From positions 62,001 to 126,000 of the forward strand of contig NZ_JROO01000018.1 in assembly GCF_000826685.1 (NCBI RefSeq): a stretch of DNA of 64,000 nucleotides, read 5' to 3'. The notes below the pieces were generated by a model. It was given only the letters and a program-made list of their open reading frames with translations, was not told the origin of the DNA and did not search any database. A program made the position numbers and the translations under genes. Positions 56,825 to 64,000 of the stretch are shown in pieces. The DNA is from Streptomonospora alba. Its GTDB lineage: Bacteria; Actinomycetota; Actinomycetes; Streptosporangiales; Streptosporangiaceae. The first letter of the stretch is position 1; every line of letters begins with the position of its first letter.

Positions 56825-57260
56825 GCAGGTGCGGACGGCGGCGGGCCGGTGACCGTGCAGCGGTCGGGGCGGTACCGCCGCTCCCATGCCGACCGTGGTC
56901 GCTCCCGCGCCGTCTGCCCGCCCCTGCCCCGGCCGGCCGTCCGTTCACCGGCCGCACGACCGCACGTCCCCCGTCCCGACCATGGCGCTCCGGAGCCGGT
57001 GCCCCCTCGGAATACCCGGCTCGGCCGCATCTCCGCAGCTGCCGCCCGCGCGGCCGCCCCGCCGCTCCCCGCCCGAGCGGGGCCGCTTCCGTGGTGACGG
57101 GGCGCTCCGGCCGGTCCCGCTGCATCCCCGCCGCTCCTGAGGTATCGAACCCCGCCCCCGCGCTTGCCGGTCGCACGACGGGTGTGCCAACCTGCCTACG
57201 GTAGTACTACGTAGTACTTCCGCGCCCCTCCGCCGCCCGCCTGCAACCGAAGGACCGCAC
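56825..57260. other. Intergenic region upstream of the MFS gene
   Basis: 436 nt with no gene; it contains the 16-bp palindrome 57203-57218 and, close to it, the probable MFS promoter. Confidence 0.45.
57203..57218. promoter_or_regulatory. 16-bp palindromic operator candidate upstream of the MFS gene
   Basis: AGTACTACGTAGTACT is a perfect palindrome in an otherwise GC-rich region, 42 bp before the MFS start. It has the size and symmetry of a dimeric repressor site. The nearby LacI, ArsR and TetR genes are candidates for the ligand-controlled partner, but none is directly adjacent. Confidence 0.6.
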
Positions 57261-58493
57261 GTGCTGCAGCCGTATCTCGCCCTGCTCCGCAAGCCGCATG
57301 TCTTCGCGGCTCTGGCGACCAACATCGCGGGCCGGCTGCCCAACGGCATGGCGGTCCTCGCGCTCACGCTGCTGTTCCGGCACGAGGGCGTGGACTTCGG
57401 CGTCGTCGGCATGCTGATCGCGGTCTACGGCGTCGGTACCGCGGTGGGCGGGCCCGTGCTGGGCAGGATCGTCGACTTCTACGGCCAGCCGCTTGTGCTC
57501 GTCACAAGCGGCGCGGCCTCGGCCGGCGCCTTCATGGCGCTGGCGCTCGCTCCGGGGGCGCCGCTGGCGGCGACGCTGCCGCTGACGGCGGTCGCGGGGG
57601 CCCTGACCCCGCCGCTGGAGTCGTGCCTGCGGTCGGTGTGGCCCACGCTCGTGACCGGAGACAAGGAGCGCGAGACCGCCTATTCGCTGGACGCCGCACT
57701 GCAGGAACTCATCTTCGTCGCCGCTCCCCTGCTGGTGAGCGCGGTGGTGGCGCTGTTCCTGCCGATGCACGCCGTGGTCGCCACCGCGCTGATCACCGTG
57801 GTCGGCGCCGCGGTCTTCGCCGCCCTGCGGCCGGTGCGCCGGTGGCAGCCGGTCCCGCGCAAGGCGAACTGGCTGGGGCCGCTGATGGAACCGCAGGTGC
57901 GCCGCGTGCTGGTGTGCTTCGTGTTCGTCGGGGCGGCGCTGGGCGCACTCGCCGTGGGCGCCGTCGCCTATTCCGAGGAGACCGCCGGGCGCGACGTCTC
58001 CGGGATCCTGCTCAGCGCCAACGGCTTCGGCGCGCTCGTCGGCGGCCTGACCTACGGTACCGTCCGGGTCCCGCTGCCCCCGGCGCGGCGCTTCCGCGTG
58101 CTGCTGGCGGGGATGGCGCTGTGCTACCTGCCGCTGCTGCTCTTGCCCGGTCTCGCGCTGATGACTGCGCTGGCGGCACTGTCCGGCCTGTTCCTGGCAC
58201 CCGCTCTGGCCTGCACGTTCCTGCTGCTGGGCCGACTGGCGCCGCAGGGCACGACGACCGAGGCGTTCTCCTGGCTGATCTCGGTGTTCATGTGCGGCAG
58301 CGCGCTGGGTACCGCGATCGCCGGTGTGGCCGCCGACGCAGCGGGGGCGCTGGGCGTCTTCGCCGTGACGGGCGCGGTGACGGTGGCCGCGGCGCTGCTG
58401 TCGCTGCGCGTCAGCAGCGATGCGGCGACCGGGGGTGCGGCGGAGGCCGCCGAGGTCAGCGGCGCGGCGCCGGATCGGCCGGCGGAGCCGTAG
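57261..58493 (+). CDS. MFS transporter
   Basis: 410 aa, about 12 membrane helices (LATNIAGRLPNGMAVLALTL, LIAVYGVGTAVGGPVLGRIV, AALQELIFVAAPLLVSAVVA, LALMTALAALSGLFLAPALA). The loop after helix 2 has GGPVLGRIVDFYGQPLVLV, the MFS signature. Substrate unknown; small proteins of this type are often drug or metabolite exporters. AAGGA stands 6 nt before GTG 57261. Its 3' end overlaps the end of the opposing LacI gene by about 38 nt. Confidence 0.85.
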   Translation: MLQPYLALLRKPHVFAALATNIAGRLPNGMAVLALTLLFRHEGVDFGVVGMLIAVYGVGTAVGGPVLGRIVDFYGQPLVLVTSGAASAGAFMALALAPGAPLAATLPLTAVAGALTPPLESCLRSVWPTLVTGDKERETAYSLDAALQELIFVAAPLLVSAVVALFLPMHAVVATALITVVGAAVFAALRPVRRWQPVPRKANWLGPLMEPQVRRVLVCFVFVGAALGALAVGAVAYSEETAGRDVSGILLSANGFGALVGGLTYGTVRVPLPPARRFRVLLAGMALCYLPLLLLPGLALMTALAALSGLFLAPALACTFLLLGRLAPQGTTTEAFSWLISVFMCGSALGTAIAGVAADAAGALGVFAVTGAVTVAAALLSLRVSSDAATGGAAEAAEVSGAAPDRPAEP

Positions 58494-59547
58494 AGCCGCG
58501 GATGACCAGCCGTGCGGGAAGCCGCACGCCCACCCCGCTGTCGGCACCGCCGGCGCCGTCCGCGGATTCGCCGTCCTGTCGGCCCGGGTCCGGTGCCGCC
58601 TCCGCCGGCGCCCCGCCGCGCGGCTCCAGCCGGGCGATGAGCCGGCGCATGCCCGTCGCGCCCAGTTCCTCGCCGGGAAGGTCGACGGTGGTCAGCTCCG
58701 GCGTGACGGCGGTGGCCAGGTCGACGTTGTCGATTCCGGTGACCGACAGGTCGTGGGGAACCGACAGCCCGCGCGCCTGGGCGGCCTTGTAGACGCCGAC
58801 CGACAGGACGTCGTCGTCGCAGACCACCGCGGTGAACGAGGGCCGGCCGCCGGAGTCGGCCGAGGACAGCAGCGCGCCCGCCGCCTCGCGCGCGCCGTCG
58901 AGGTCCAGGGCCGAGGCCGCGTGCACACGGCGCATGCCGCGCTGTGCGCACGCCGCGTCGACCGCTTCGGTCCGCTCGCGGAAGGTGGCGGTGCGCACCT
59001 CGGATCTCAGATGGGCGATGGAGCGGTGGCCGAGCCGGTACAGCAGGTCGACCAGCTCGGTCAGGGCCGGTGCGATGTCGAACCGGACCGAGCCCTGCCC
59101 CTGCGGCGGTTCGGCGTCGAGCACGACGGCGGGGACGGGCTCCTCCAGCGGTCGGCCGCCGTCCTGCAGGGAGCACGCGAGCACGGCGTCGATCTGCTGG
59201 CCCGCCACGTCGGCGGCGACCGAGTCGAGGTCGCGCTGGACGGAGAGCACCACCTGGTACCCGGCCTCGCGGGCCGCGGCGCGCGCGCCGGTGAACACCC
59301 GCGCGAAAAAGGGGTTCACGATGTCGGGGACGGCGATGAGCACCATGCGCGGTCCGCCCACGCGCAGTCGCCGGGCGTCGGCGTTGGGCCTGAACCCGAG
59401 CCGGCGCGCGGCGTCGAGCACGGCCCGCTGTGTGCGCTCGCCGACCCGCCCGCTGGCGGCCCCGCGGAACACCAGCGAGACGGTGGACTGCGAAACCCCG
59501 GCCAGTCGGGCGACGTCGTGGCTGGTGGGCGCTTTGCCGTTGCTCAC
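58456..59547 (-). CDS. LacI-family transcriptional regulator
   Basis: 363 aa. HTH TSHDVARLAGVSQSTVSLVF then LGFRPNADARRLRVG, and the periplasmic-binding-protein-like domain (VLIAVPDIVNPFFARVFTGA, VVLSVQRDLDSVAADVAGQQ, DLSVTGIDNVDLATAVTPEL, TTVDLPGEELGATGMRRLIA). Ligand unknown. The chosen GTG 59547 has TAGGGT 7 nt upstream. Convergent with the MFS gene (38-nt overlap of tails); it may or may not control it. Confidence 0.9.
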   Translation of the reverse strand: MSNGKAPTSHDVARLAGVSQSTVSLVFRGAASGRVGERTQRAVLDAARRLGFRPNADARRLRVGGPRMVLIAVPDIVNPFFARVFTGARAAAREAGYQVVLSVQRDLDSVAADVAGQQIDAVLACSLQDGGRPLEEPVPAVVLDAEPPQGQGSVRFDIAPALTELVDLLYRLGHRSIAHLRSEVRTATFRERTEAVDAACAQRGMRRVHAASALDLDGAREAAGALLSSADSGGRPSFTAVVCDDDVLSVGVYKAAQARGLSVPHDLSVTGIDNVDLATAVTPELTTVDLPGEELGATGMRRLIARLEPRGGAPAEAAPDPGRQDGESADGAGGADSGVGVRLPARLVIRGSTAPPADPAPRR

Positions 59548-59554
59548 GCACAAC

Positions 59555-59560
59555 ACCCTA
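59555..59560 (-). promoter_or_regulatory. Putative leaderless -10 element of the LacI gene
   Basis: TAGGGT on the minus strand, 7 nt before GTG 59547. Confidence 0.45.
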
Positions 59561-59586
59561 GACGGGTGAGCCGGCGGACGGGATCC

Positions 59587-59607
59587 CGGCGCCGGTCACC
59601 GGTGCCG
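59587..59607 (-). terminator. Possible terminator after the SRPBCC gene
   Basis: A 9-bp stem with one G-T wobble (59587-59595 with 59599-59607, 3-nt loop), about 100 nt after the SRPBCC stop at 59710. Modest support. Confidence 0.4.
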
Positions 59608-59709
59608 TGCAGGTGCGCGGCGACGCGGCACCGCGCGCCCACCCTCGGCACCGCCTCCGCCGCCGACGCCCGGCAGCTCGTCCCGGCGCCGCACCCGCGC
59701 CCACCGGCC

Positions 59710-60291
59710 CTACTCCGGCAGGGCGCCCTCCGGTGGGCCGATGGTGCCGGCTTCGGGCCCGAACCTGGCGATGTAGGCGTCCATCAGCTCCCGGAACCGG
59801 CCGGCGATCTGCGGCGGTTCGCCCTCCAGGTGGGCGACCAGGGCGTCCAGGCAGACGTGCCAGCCGGTGGTGTCGCGGGCGGCCTTGCCCAGCTCGTCGA
59901 AGGTGTCGGTGAAGACGAGTTCGGTGCCTTCGCCGTCGGGGCGCAGCTCGATGCGCAGGACGTCGCCCTCCCAGTCGAACTCCAGCAGCCGGGGCGGGTC
60001 GTAGGCGATCATCCGCCCGTGCATCGGCTCGTCCACGCCCTCGAAGTAGAACCGCAGCTCGGCGCCCGCCTCGCGCGGACCCTCGATGCTGCTGGGGAAC
60101 CAGGCGGCCAGGTGCTCGGGCTCGGTGACGGCTCGCCACACCTTCTCCGGCGGATGCGGCAGGCGGCGCACCAGGCGGACCGTCCAGCGGTCCCCGGTCG
60201 GCGCGAGCCTGCCGTAGGCCTCGTCCGCTTCCTGCTGTCCGCTCGCTCCGCCCGCCGCTTGCGGGTCTCGCGCGTCGTCGCTTGCGTGCAC
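59710..60291 (-). CDS. SRPBCC (AHSA1-like) family protein
   Basis: 193 aa. Starts with a Ser/Gln-rich linker and then an AHSA1/START-like ligand fold: LVRRLPHPPEKVWRAVTEPE, HLAAWFPSSIEGP, PRLLEFDWEGDVLRIELRPD, GTELVFTDTFDELGKAARDT. Such proteins are often encoded directly behind an ArsR regulator, as here, where they are thought to bind a small hydrophobic ligand. GTG 60291 has GGGGGTG 5 nt upstream and lies 26 nt beyond the ArsR stop. Confidence 0.8.
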   Translation of the reverse strand: MHASDDARDPQAAGGASGQQEADEAYGRLAPTGDRWTVRLVRRLPHPPEKVWRAVTEPEHLAAWFPSSIEGPREAGAELRFYFEGVDEPMHGRMIAYDPPRLLEFDWEGDVLRIELRPDGEGTELVFTDTFDELGKAARDTTGWHVCLDALVAHLEGEPPQIAGRFRELMDAYIARFGPEAGTIGPPEGALPE

Positions 60292-60316
60292 GTCGGCACC
60301 CCCCTGTGCGCCCGCC

Positions 60317-60667
60317 TCAGTCGCCGTCGGGCGATCGAGCGGACTCCTCGTTCCGGTGATCGTCGTCCATGGCGGAGAGATGGCGTTCGAGGTCGTCGAG
60401 GCGGGACTCCCACAGCATCCGGTACGGCTCCAGCCACGCGTCCAAATCGCGCAGCGGCTCGGTGCGCAGCCGGTAGAGGCGGCGCTGGGCCTGGGACCGC
60501 GACTCGACCAGGCCGGCCTCGCGCAGGGTACGCAGATGCTTGGAGACCGCGGGCTGGCTGACGCCCAGCCGGTCGACGAGCTCGCCGACCGGCTGCTCGC
60601 CCCGGCGCAGCACGTCGAGGATCCGACGCCGGTTGGGCTCGGCCAGGACCTCGAACACTCTTTCCAT
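60317..60667 (-). CDS. ArsR-family transcriptional regulator
   Basis: 116 aa winged-HTH repressor: MERVFEVLAEPNRRRILDVL, VDRLGVSQPAVSKHLRTLRE, AGLVESRSQAQRRLYRLRTE. No metal-binding Cys pair is seen, so the inducer is unlikely to be arsenic or a similar metal. The SRPBCC gene follows 26 nt downstream. The probable operator and promoter lie at 60674-60704. Confidence 0.9.
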   Translation of the reverse strand: MERVFEVLAEPNRRRILDVLRRGEQPVGELVDRLGVSQPAVSKHLRTLREAGLVESRSQAQRRLYRLRTEPLRDLDAWLEPYRMLWESRLDDLERHLSAMDDDHRNEESARSPDGD

Positions 60668-60673
60668 GGCACC

Positions 60674-60704
60674 AAATATGCACCTATAGGAATATTTCTG
60701 TCAA
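60674..60704 (-). promoter_or_regulatory. Promoter and possible operator of the ArsR-SRPBCC operon
   Basis: TTGACA (60699-60704) and a TGCATATTT-type extended -10 lie 18 nt apart on the minus strand; CATATT stands 7 nt before the ArsR ATG. An inverted repeat AAATAT (60674-60679) and ATATTT (60692-60697), spaced 12 nt, covers the -10 region and is a natural ArsR site. This is the most AT-rich spot in the window. Confidence 0.65.
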
Positions 60705-60754
60705 GGCATAGAAGGCGTCGTTCTTCCGACCGCGCACTGCGCCGGCGCGCGACC

Positions 60755-61717
60755 TCAGCGGGCCGCGTCCAGGCGGGCGCGCTGGTCCTCGGTCAGCTTC
60801 AGGTCGTCGGCCTCCAGCACCTCGTCCAGCTGGGCCACCGAGCTGGCCCCGACCAGCGGGATGACGGGCTGGTCCAGCCCTTGCAGCCAGGCCACCACCA
60901 CCTGGTTGCGGGTGGCCCCGGTCTCCTCTGCGACCTCGTCGAGCGCCGCCAGCCGGCGCGCGGTGCCGGGATGGTCGTAGGCCGCCGGCAGCGCCTTGTC
61001 GGGCCGGGTGTAGGCGCCCGAGAGCAGCGGCGAGTAGGCCAGCATCGTGTGCCCGTTGGACTTGGCGAAGTCCAGCAGCTCGGGGCCGGCGTGCACGTGC
61101 CCGCTCTCCGGCAGGGGAACGTCGAAGCGGGGCTGCAGGTAGCTGTAGCGGTACTGCAGGACCTCGTATCCGGCGCGGCCGCCGGCGGCGGCCGCCGCGC
61201 GGGCGCGCTCCAGCCGCCAGGCGGCGTGGTTGCTGGCGCCCAGGAGGCCGACCGCGCCCTCCTCGACCAGGTCGGCCAGGGCCGACATCGTCTCCTCCAG
61301 CGGCACCGACCGGTCCTCCAGGTGGGTGTAGAGCAGGTCGACGCGGCTGCGGCCCAGCCGTTCCAGAATGCCGGAAGCGGCTTCGCGCACGGCTCGCACC
61401 GACAGCCCTTCGGCGGCCTCCAGCCCCGCTCCGGCCTCGGTGGGCCGGGCGCCGAGCTTGCTGGCGACCACCACGTCGGCGTCCCGGGCAGCCAGCCAGC
61501 GGCCCAGCACCTCCTCGCTCTCGCCGCCGCGTCCGCCGTCCACCCAGAAGGAGTAGGCGTCGGCGGTGTCGATGAAGGTGCCGCCGGCCTCGACGAAGCG
61601 GTCCAGGATGGCGTAGGCGTCGTCCTCGCCGACACTGGTTCCGAACGGCAGGGCGCCCAGGCAGATCGAGCTGACCTCGCGCCGGGCCGCTCCGGTTCCG
61701 ATGATGCGTGTGCGCAT
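60755..61717 (-). CDS. Aldo/keto reductase
   Basis: 320 aa. Cores of the (beta/alpha)8 AKR fold: GALPFGTSV, FIDTADAYSF (catalytic Asp and Tyr), VVASKLGA (Lys), RVDLLYTHLEDRS (His), GVALLGASNHAAW-like VGLLGASNHAAWRLE, QYRYSYLQ and VIPLVGASSVAQ. NADPH-dependent oxidoreductase of unknown substrate. ATG 61717 has GAGGA about 5 nt upstream. The TetR gene lies upstream on the same strand beyond a terminator hairpin. Confidence 0.9.
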   Translation of the reverse strand: MRTRIIGTGAARREVSSICLGALPFGTSVGEDDAYAILDRFVEAGGTFIDTADAYSFWVDGGRGGESEEVLGRWLAARDADVVVASKLGARPTEAGAGLEAAEGLSVRAVREAASGILERLGRSRVDLLYTHLEDRSVPLEETMSALADLVEEGAVGLLGASNHAAWRLERARAAAAAGGRAGYEVLQYRYSYLQPRFDVPLPESGHVHAGPELLDFAKSNGHTMLAYSPLLSGAYTRPDKALPAAYDHPGTARRLAALDEVAEETGATRNQVVVAWLQGLDQPVIPLVGASSVAQLDEVLEADDLKLTEDQRARLDAAR

Positions 61718-61787
61718 GGGGGTCCTCGTTCCACGCCCGAGTGGGGCGGTACGGGTCGTCGATGCCCCGGGGGGTCCGCGGCGCGCC

Positions 61788-61824
61788 CGGGGCCGACCGG
61801 CGCGGGTGCGGCCGGTCGGCCCCG
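61788..61824 (-). terminator. Terminator hairpin after the TetR gene
   Basis: A 14-bp perfect stem (61788-61801 with 61811-61824, 9-nt loop), 28 nt after the TetR stop, before the aldo/keto reductase start. No T-tract. Confidence 0.7.
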
Positions 61825-61851
61825 ATTCTGGCGCCCGGCACGTCCTTCGGG

Positions 61852-62496
61852 TCAAACGCTTTTCTCCGCCCCGGGTTCCTGCGCCGGCCGGGGACCGGTG
61901 ATCGCGCCGACGACGGCCGAGGTCAGGTCGTCGATGACCGTCTCCGCAGCGACCTCGGGATGCTCCAGCCACCACTCCCCCGCCGCCTGGACCATGCCCA
62001 CCACCGCGTGGGCGGTGATCTGGGCCCGCACGGGGTCGGCGACGCGCAGGTCGTCGCGCAGCACCCCGGCCAGCTCCTCGCCGAGGCGGCGCACCATCAT
62101 GCCCAGGTCGCCGCGGGTACGCGGGTCCTCGGAGGTGGCGCGGTCCATGAGGAACCGGTACAGGTTCAGGTTGCCGCGGATCATGCCCAGGTAGGCGCCC
62201 ACGGTCGCGCGGGTGCGCACGCGCAGCGAGGACCCGGCGTGCAACTCCCCGCGGACGCGTTCCATCAGGGGGTCGACGTGGCGCTGGGCCAGAGCGCGGT
62301 ACAGGCCGCTCTTGTCGCCGAAATGGCGGTAGAGGATCGGCTTGCTGATACCCGCCTCGGCGGCGATGGCCGACATCGAGGCGTCGGGTCCGTCGCGCTG
62401 GATGACGCTGTCGGCGGCGTCGAGGATGGCGCGGCGGCGCGCGGGGCTGCGGCCGCGGCCTGAAGCGGCGGTCTGCGGTGCGGGTTGGGAAGCCAC
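61852..62496 (-). CDS. TetR-family transcriptional regulator
   Basis: 214 aa. N-terminal HTH: SPARRRAILDAADSVIQRDG, MSAIAAEAGISKPILYRHFG, DKSGLYRALAQRHVD. The C-terminal domain (VRTRATVGAYLGMIRGNLNL, YRFLMDRATSEDPRTRGDLG, AHAVVGMVQAAGEWWLEHPE) is the all-helical ligand part, ligand unknown. GTG 62496 has TAACGT 7 nt upstream. The aldo/keto reductase gene follows on the same strand. Confidence 0.9.
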   Translation of the reverse strand: MASQPAPQTAASGRGRSPARRRAILDAADSVIQRDGPDASMSAIAAEAGISKPILYRHFGDKSGLYRALAQRHVDPLMERVRGELHAGSSLRVRTRATVGAYLGMIRGNLNLYRFLMDRATSEDPRTRGDLGMMVRRLGEELAGVLRDDLRVADPVRAQITAHAVVGMVQAAGEWWLEHPEVAAETVIDDLTSAVVGAITGPRPAQEPGAEKSV

Positions 62497-62503
62497 CCGT
62501 CAG

Positions 62504-62509
62504 ACGTTA
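62504..62509 (-). promoter_or_regulatory. Putative leaderless -10 element of the TetR gene
   Basis: TAACGT on the minus strand, 7 nt before GTG 62496. Confidence 0.45.
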
Positions 62510-62649
62510 GCGTCCGGCCGCCCGCTGCGCAGGCCCAGGGCGGGGCCCCGCCCGCCCGCACGAGCGGCGACCGGCGGCTCCCCGCGGCCCGCCGGGTCGG
62601 GCGGCGCGCCTCCCCAACGGTCCACGGCGCGCCCCGCGTGCTCGCGCCG

Positions 62650-63495
62650 TCAGTCCTTGCGGGCGATGCCGCCCATCATGATGCGCTGGTGGGGTTCCAG
62701 CTCCTCGACCTCGGGCACCGGGCGGTCGGGGTCCTCGGGGTACCAGCGCGAGTGGAAACGCAGGCCCGGCTCGACGAGCGGGTAGCCGACGAAGTGCCGG
62801 CGGATCTCCGCGGGGGTCCGGACCCAGCCGTTGCCCAGTGTCTCCAGCCCCGCGCGCTCGATGGCCCTCTGGACTTCCTCGCCGGTGTCGGCGAAGTCGG
62901 TGATGAACAGGTAGCTGCCCCCCGGCATGGCATCCATCAGCTCGGCGACCTTGCCTCGGGGGTCGTCGGCGTCGCTGAAGTGCATGAACAGCCCGACGAT
63001 CATCAGGGCGATCGGGCGGTCGAAGTCGAGCATCTCCGCCACGTCGGGGTGGTTCAGGATCTCCTGGGGCCGGAAGAAGTCCGCGGTGACCACGGTGGTC
63101 GAGTCGTTCTCGGCCAGCAGCGCGCGGCCGTGCGCGAGCACGATGGGGTCGTTGTCGACGTAGACCACCCGCGCCTCGGGGTTGATCTCCTGGGCGACCT
63201 CGTGGGTGTTCTTCTCGGTGGGCAGGCCGCTGCCGATGTCGAGGAACTGGTCGATGCCCCGGCGGGCGAGGTACTGCACGCCGCGGATCAGCCCGGCGCG
63301 GTTGTCCAGTGCGGCGCCGCGCACGTTGGGCACCTGCTCGGCCCACACGACGGCGGCGTCGCGGTCGACCTGGAAGTTGTCCTTGCCGCCGAGGATGGCG
63401 TCGTATACCCGGGCGATGGTGGGCTGGCTCATATCGAGGTCGGGCGGGAATGTGCCGTCGGATCCGGGGTCGGTCGTTCCGTCTGTCGCGCTCAT
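62650..63495 (-). CDS. DUF574 SAM-dependent methyltransferase-like protein
   Basis: 281 aa. Reads as a DUF574 protein: [60 protein letters not shown] (SAM-binding motif), [19 protein letters not shown] and [19 protein letters not shown]. The family is widespread in actinobacteria and is predicted to be SAM-dependent methyltransferases of unknown substrate. AGAAGG lies 8 nt before ATG 63495; the open frame extends to 63564. It is followed by the TetR gene on the same strand. Confidence 0.9.
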   Translation of the reverse strand: MSATDGTTDPGSDGTFPPDLDMSQPTIARVYDAILGGKDNFQVDRDAAVVWAEQVPNVRGAALDNRAGLIRGVQYLARRGIDQFLDIGSGLPTEKNTHEVAQEINPEARVVYVDNDPIVLAHGRALLAENDSTTVVTADFFRPQEILNHPDVAEMLDFDRPIALMIVGLFMHFSDADDPRGKVAELMDAMPGGSYLFITDFADTGEEVQRAIERAGLETLGNGWVRTPAEIRRHFVGYPLVEPGLRFHSRWYPEDPDRPVPEVEELEPHQRIMMGGIARKD

Positions 63496-63563
63496 CGACG
63501 CCGCCTTCTTAGCGTTCGCGGGGGGTGAAACGCCCACATCGTATGACGTGGCCGGGCGCTCCA

Positions 63564-64000
63564 CTACCGATTCTCACGATCGCGGATCACAGGCCCGGCG
63601 GGCTCCGGCAGGCTCCTCGGACCCGCGCCGAAGGCGTCCGCCGCGAGCTGGGCGAAGCCGGCCACCCCCGGAAGGCCGATCACCCAGCCGCACAGCGCCC
63701 AGCCCAGGTGGATGTGCTCCATGGCCCGGGCCAGAGCGGCCACGCCGCTCGCGCGCACCCCCGCGGCGCTCTCGTAGGTGGGCCGGCGCGGCCGACCGGG
63801 GTGCGTCTCGGCGGGCAGCAGGCGCAGCGCCACCGGCTCGCGGGCGGCGAGCCACCCGCCCAGTCCCGCGCACATGGAGCAGCTCTGGGCGAGGTACAGC
63901 GTGGCCGGCGTGCGGCCCGGCCAGGGGTGGGACCGGGGAAGCCATGCGCGCACGGCCGAGCGGTAGGCGAGCCAGCGCGTGCCGTGCGCGCGGCGGAGCT
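63564..64000 (-). CDS. C-terminal part of an unidentified protein, possibly DCC-like (runs off the window)
   Basis: The frame is open to the right edge, so this is the end of a longer gene. Its visible part has [20 protein letters not shown], with a Cys-x2-Cys pair, and [20 protein letters not shown], a hydrophobic stretch. The layout loosely resembles thiol-oxidoreductase-like (DCC) domains at the end of membrane proteins, but the assignment is weak. Confidence 0.5.
   Translation of the reverse strand, partial: LRRAHGTRWLAYRSAVRAWLPRSHPWPGRTPATLYLAQSCSMCAGLGGWLAAREPVALRLLPAETHPGRPRRPTYESAAGVRASGVAALARAMEHIHLGWALCGWVIGLPGVAGFAQLAADAFGAGPRSLPEPAGPVIRDRENR

Noticed and set aside
62538-62553. 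16-bp palindrome GGGCGGGGCCCCGCCC near the TetR start
   Set aside because: Low-complexity GC stretch; self-complementarity is expected and no regulatory role can be supported.

Overview
The window is high-GC actinobacterial chromosome with no rRNA, tRNA, CRISPR or recognisable insertion sequence. A complete Pup-proteasome locus, DUF397, DUF574 and DUF5999 proteins, a cory-CC-star protein and a GarA homologue all point to Actinomycetota. The mix looks most like a Nocardiopsaceae/Streptosporangiales-type genome (inference; family level not proven).

Layout. (A) 1-14.5 kb, minus strand: trmI, arc/mpa, dop, pup, prcB, prcA, pafA, a lipoprotein FKBP isomerase, a fused pafBC regulator, a small membrane gene, tatA, tatC, a DUF397 gene and the 5' end of helY. 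This is the conserved pupylation-to-Tat neighbourhood, here with pafB and pafC joined and an FKBP gene inserted. (B) 14.7-23.7 kb: ppgK, an XRE-TPR regulator with a SLOG-fold partner, a divergent M50-CBS protease and RecB-like nuclease pair, a NarL-type two-component system and a ThrE-type exporter. (C) 23.7-28.8 kb: a CGNR zinc-finger gene divergent from a dehalogenase-like hydrolase, endonuclease V, a DUF5999 protein, a Tex30-like hydrolase and a TPR protein. (D) 29-43.9 kb: gcvP under a glycine riboswitch, a MerR regulator, an alditol oxidase, a three-gene NHEJ set (LigD-type polymerase, Ku, ATP-dependent ligase), the DUF151 nuclease, a GarA-like FHA protein, a nucleotidyltransferase fused to a degenerate phosphomannomutase, and a CDP-alcohol phosphatidyltransferase. 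(E) 44-53 kb: ArsA ATPase, cory-CC-star and cstA, then a split-barrel protein, ThyX, a 46-aa membrane protein, a uronate dehydrogenase-like gene and a fused TrpEG preceded by a Trp-codon attenuator. (F) 53-64 kb: HelD, an HSL-type hydrolase, an MFS transporter, LacI, an ArsR-SRPBCC pair, an aldo/keto reductase, TetR, a DUF574 methyltransferase and a partial gene at the edge.

Regulation is unusually readable. A glycine aptamer and a possible Shine-Dalgarno-masking helix precede gcvP. A 14-codon leader with two Trp codons and classical 1:2, 2:3 and 3:4 helices precedes trpEG. Several strong hairpin terminators separate transcripts, two of them with T-tracts. At least a dozen genes have a TANNNT -10 element exactly 6 or 7 nt before the start codon and mostly no Shine-Dalgarno, the geometry of leaderless mRNAs.

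The least explained local systems are the XRE-TPR/SLOG pair, the cstA/cory-CC-star/arsA module and a 65-bp inverted-repeat element between two convergent genes near 48.1 kb. All assignments come from reading motifs by eye; no database search was run.
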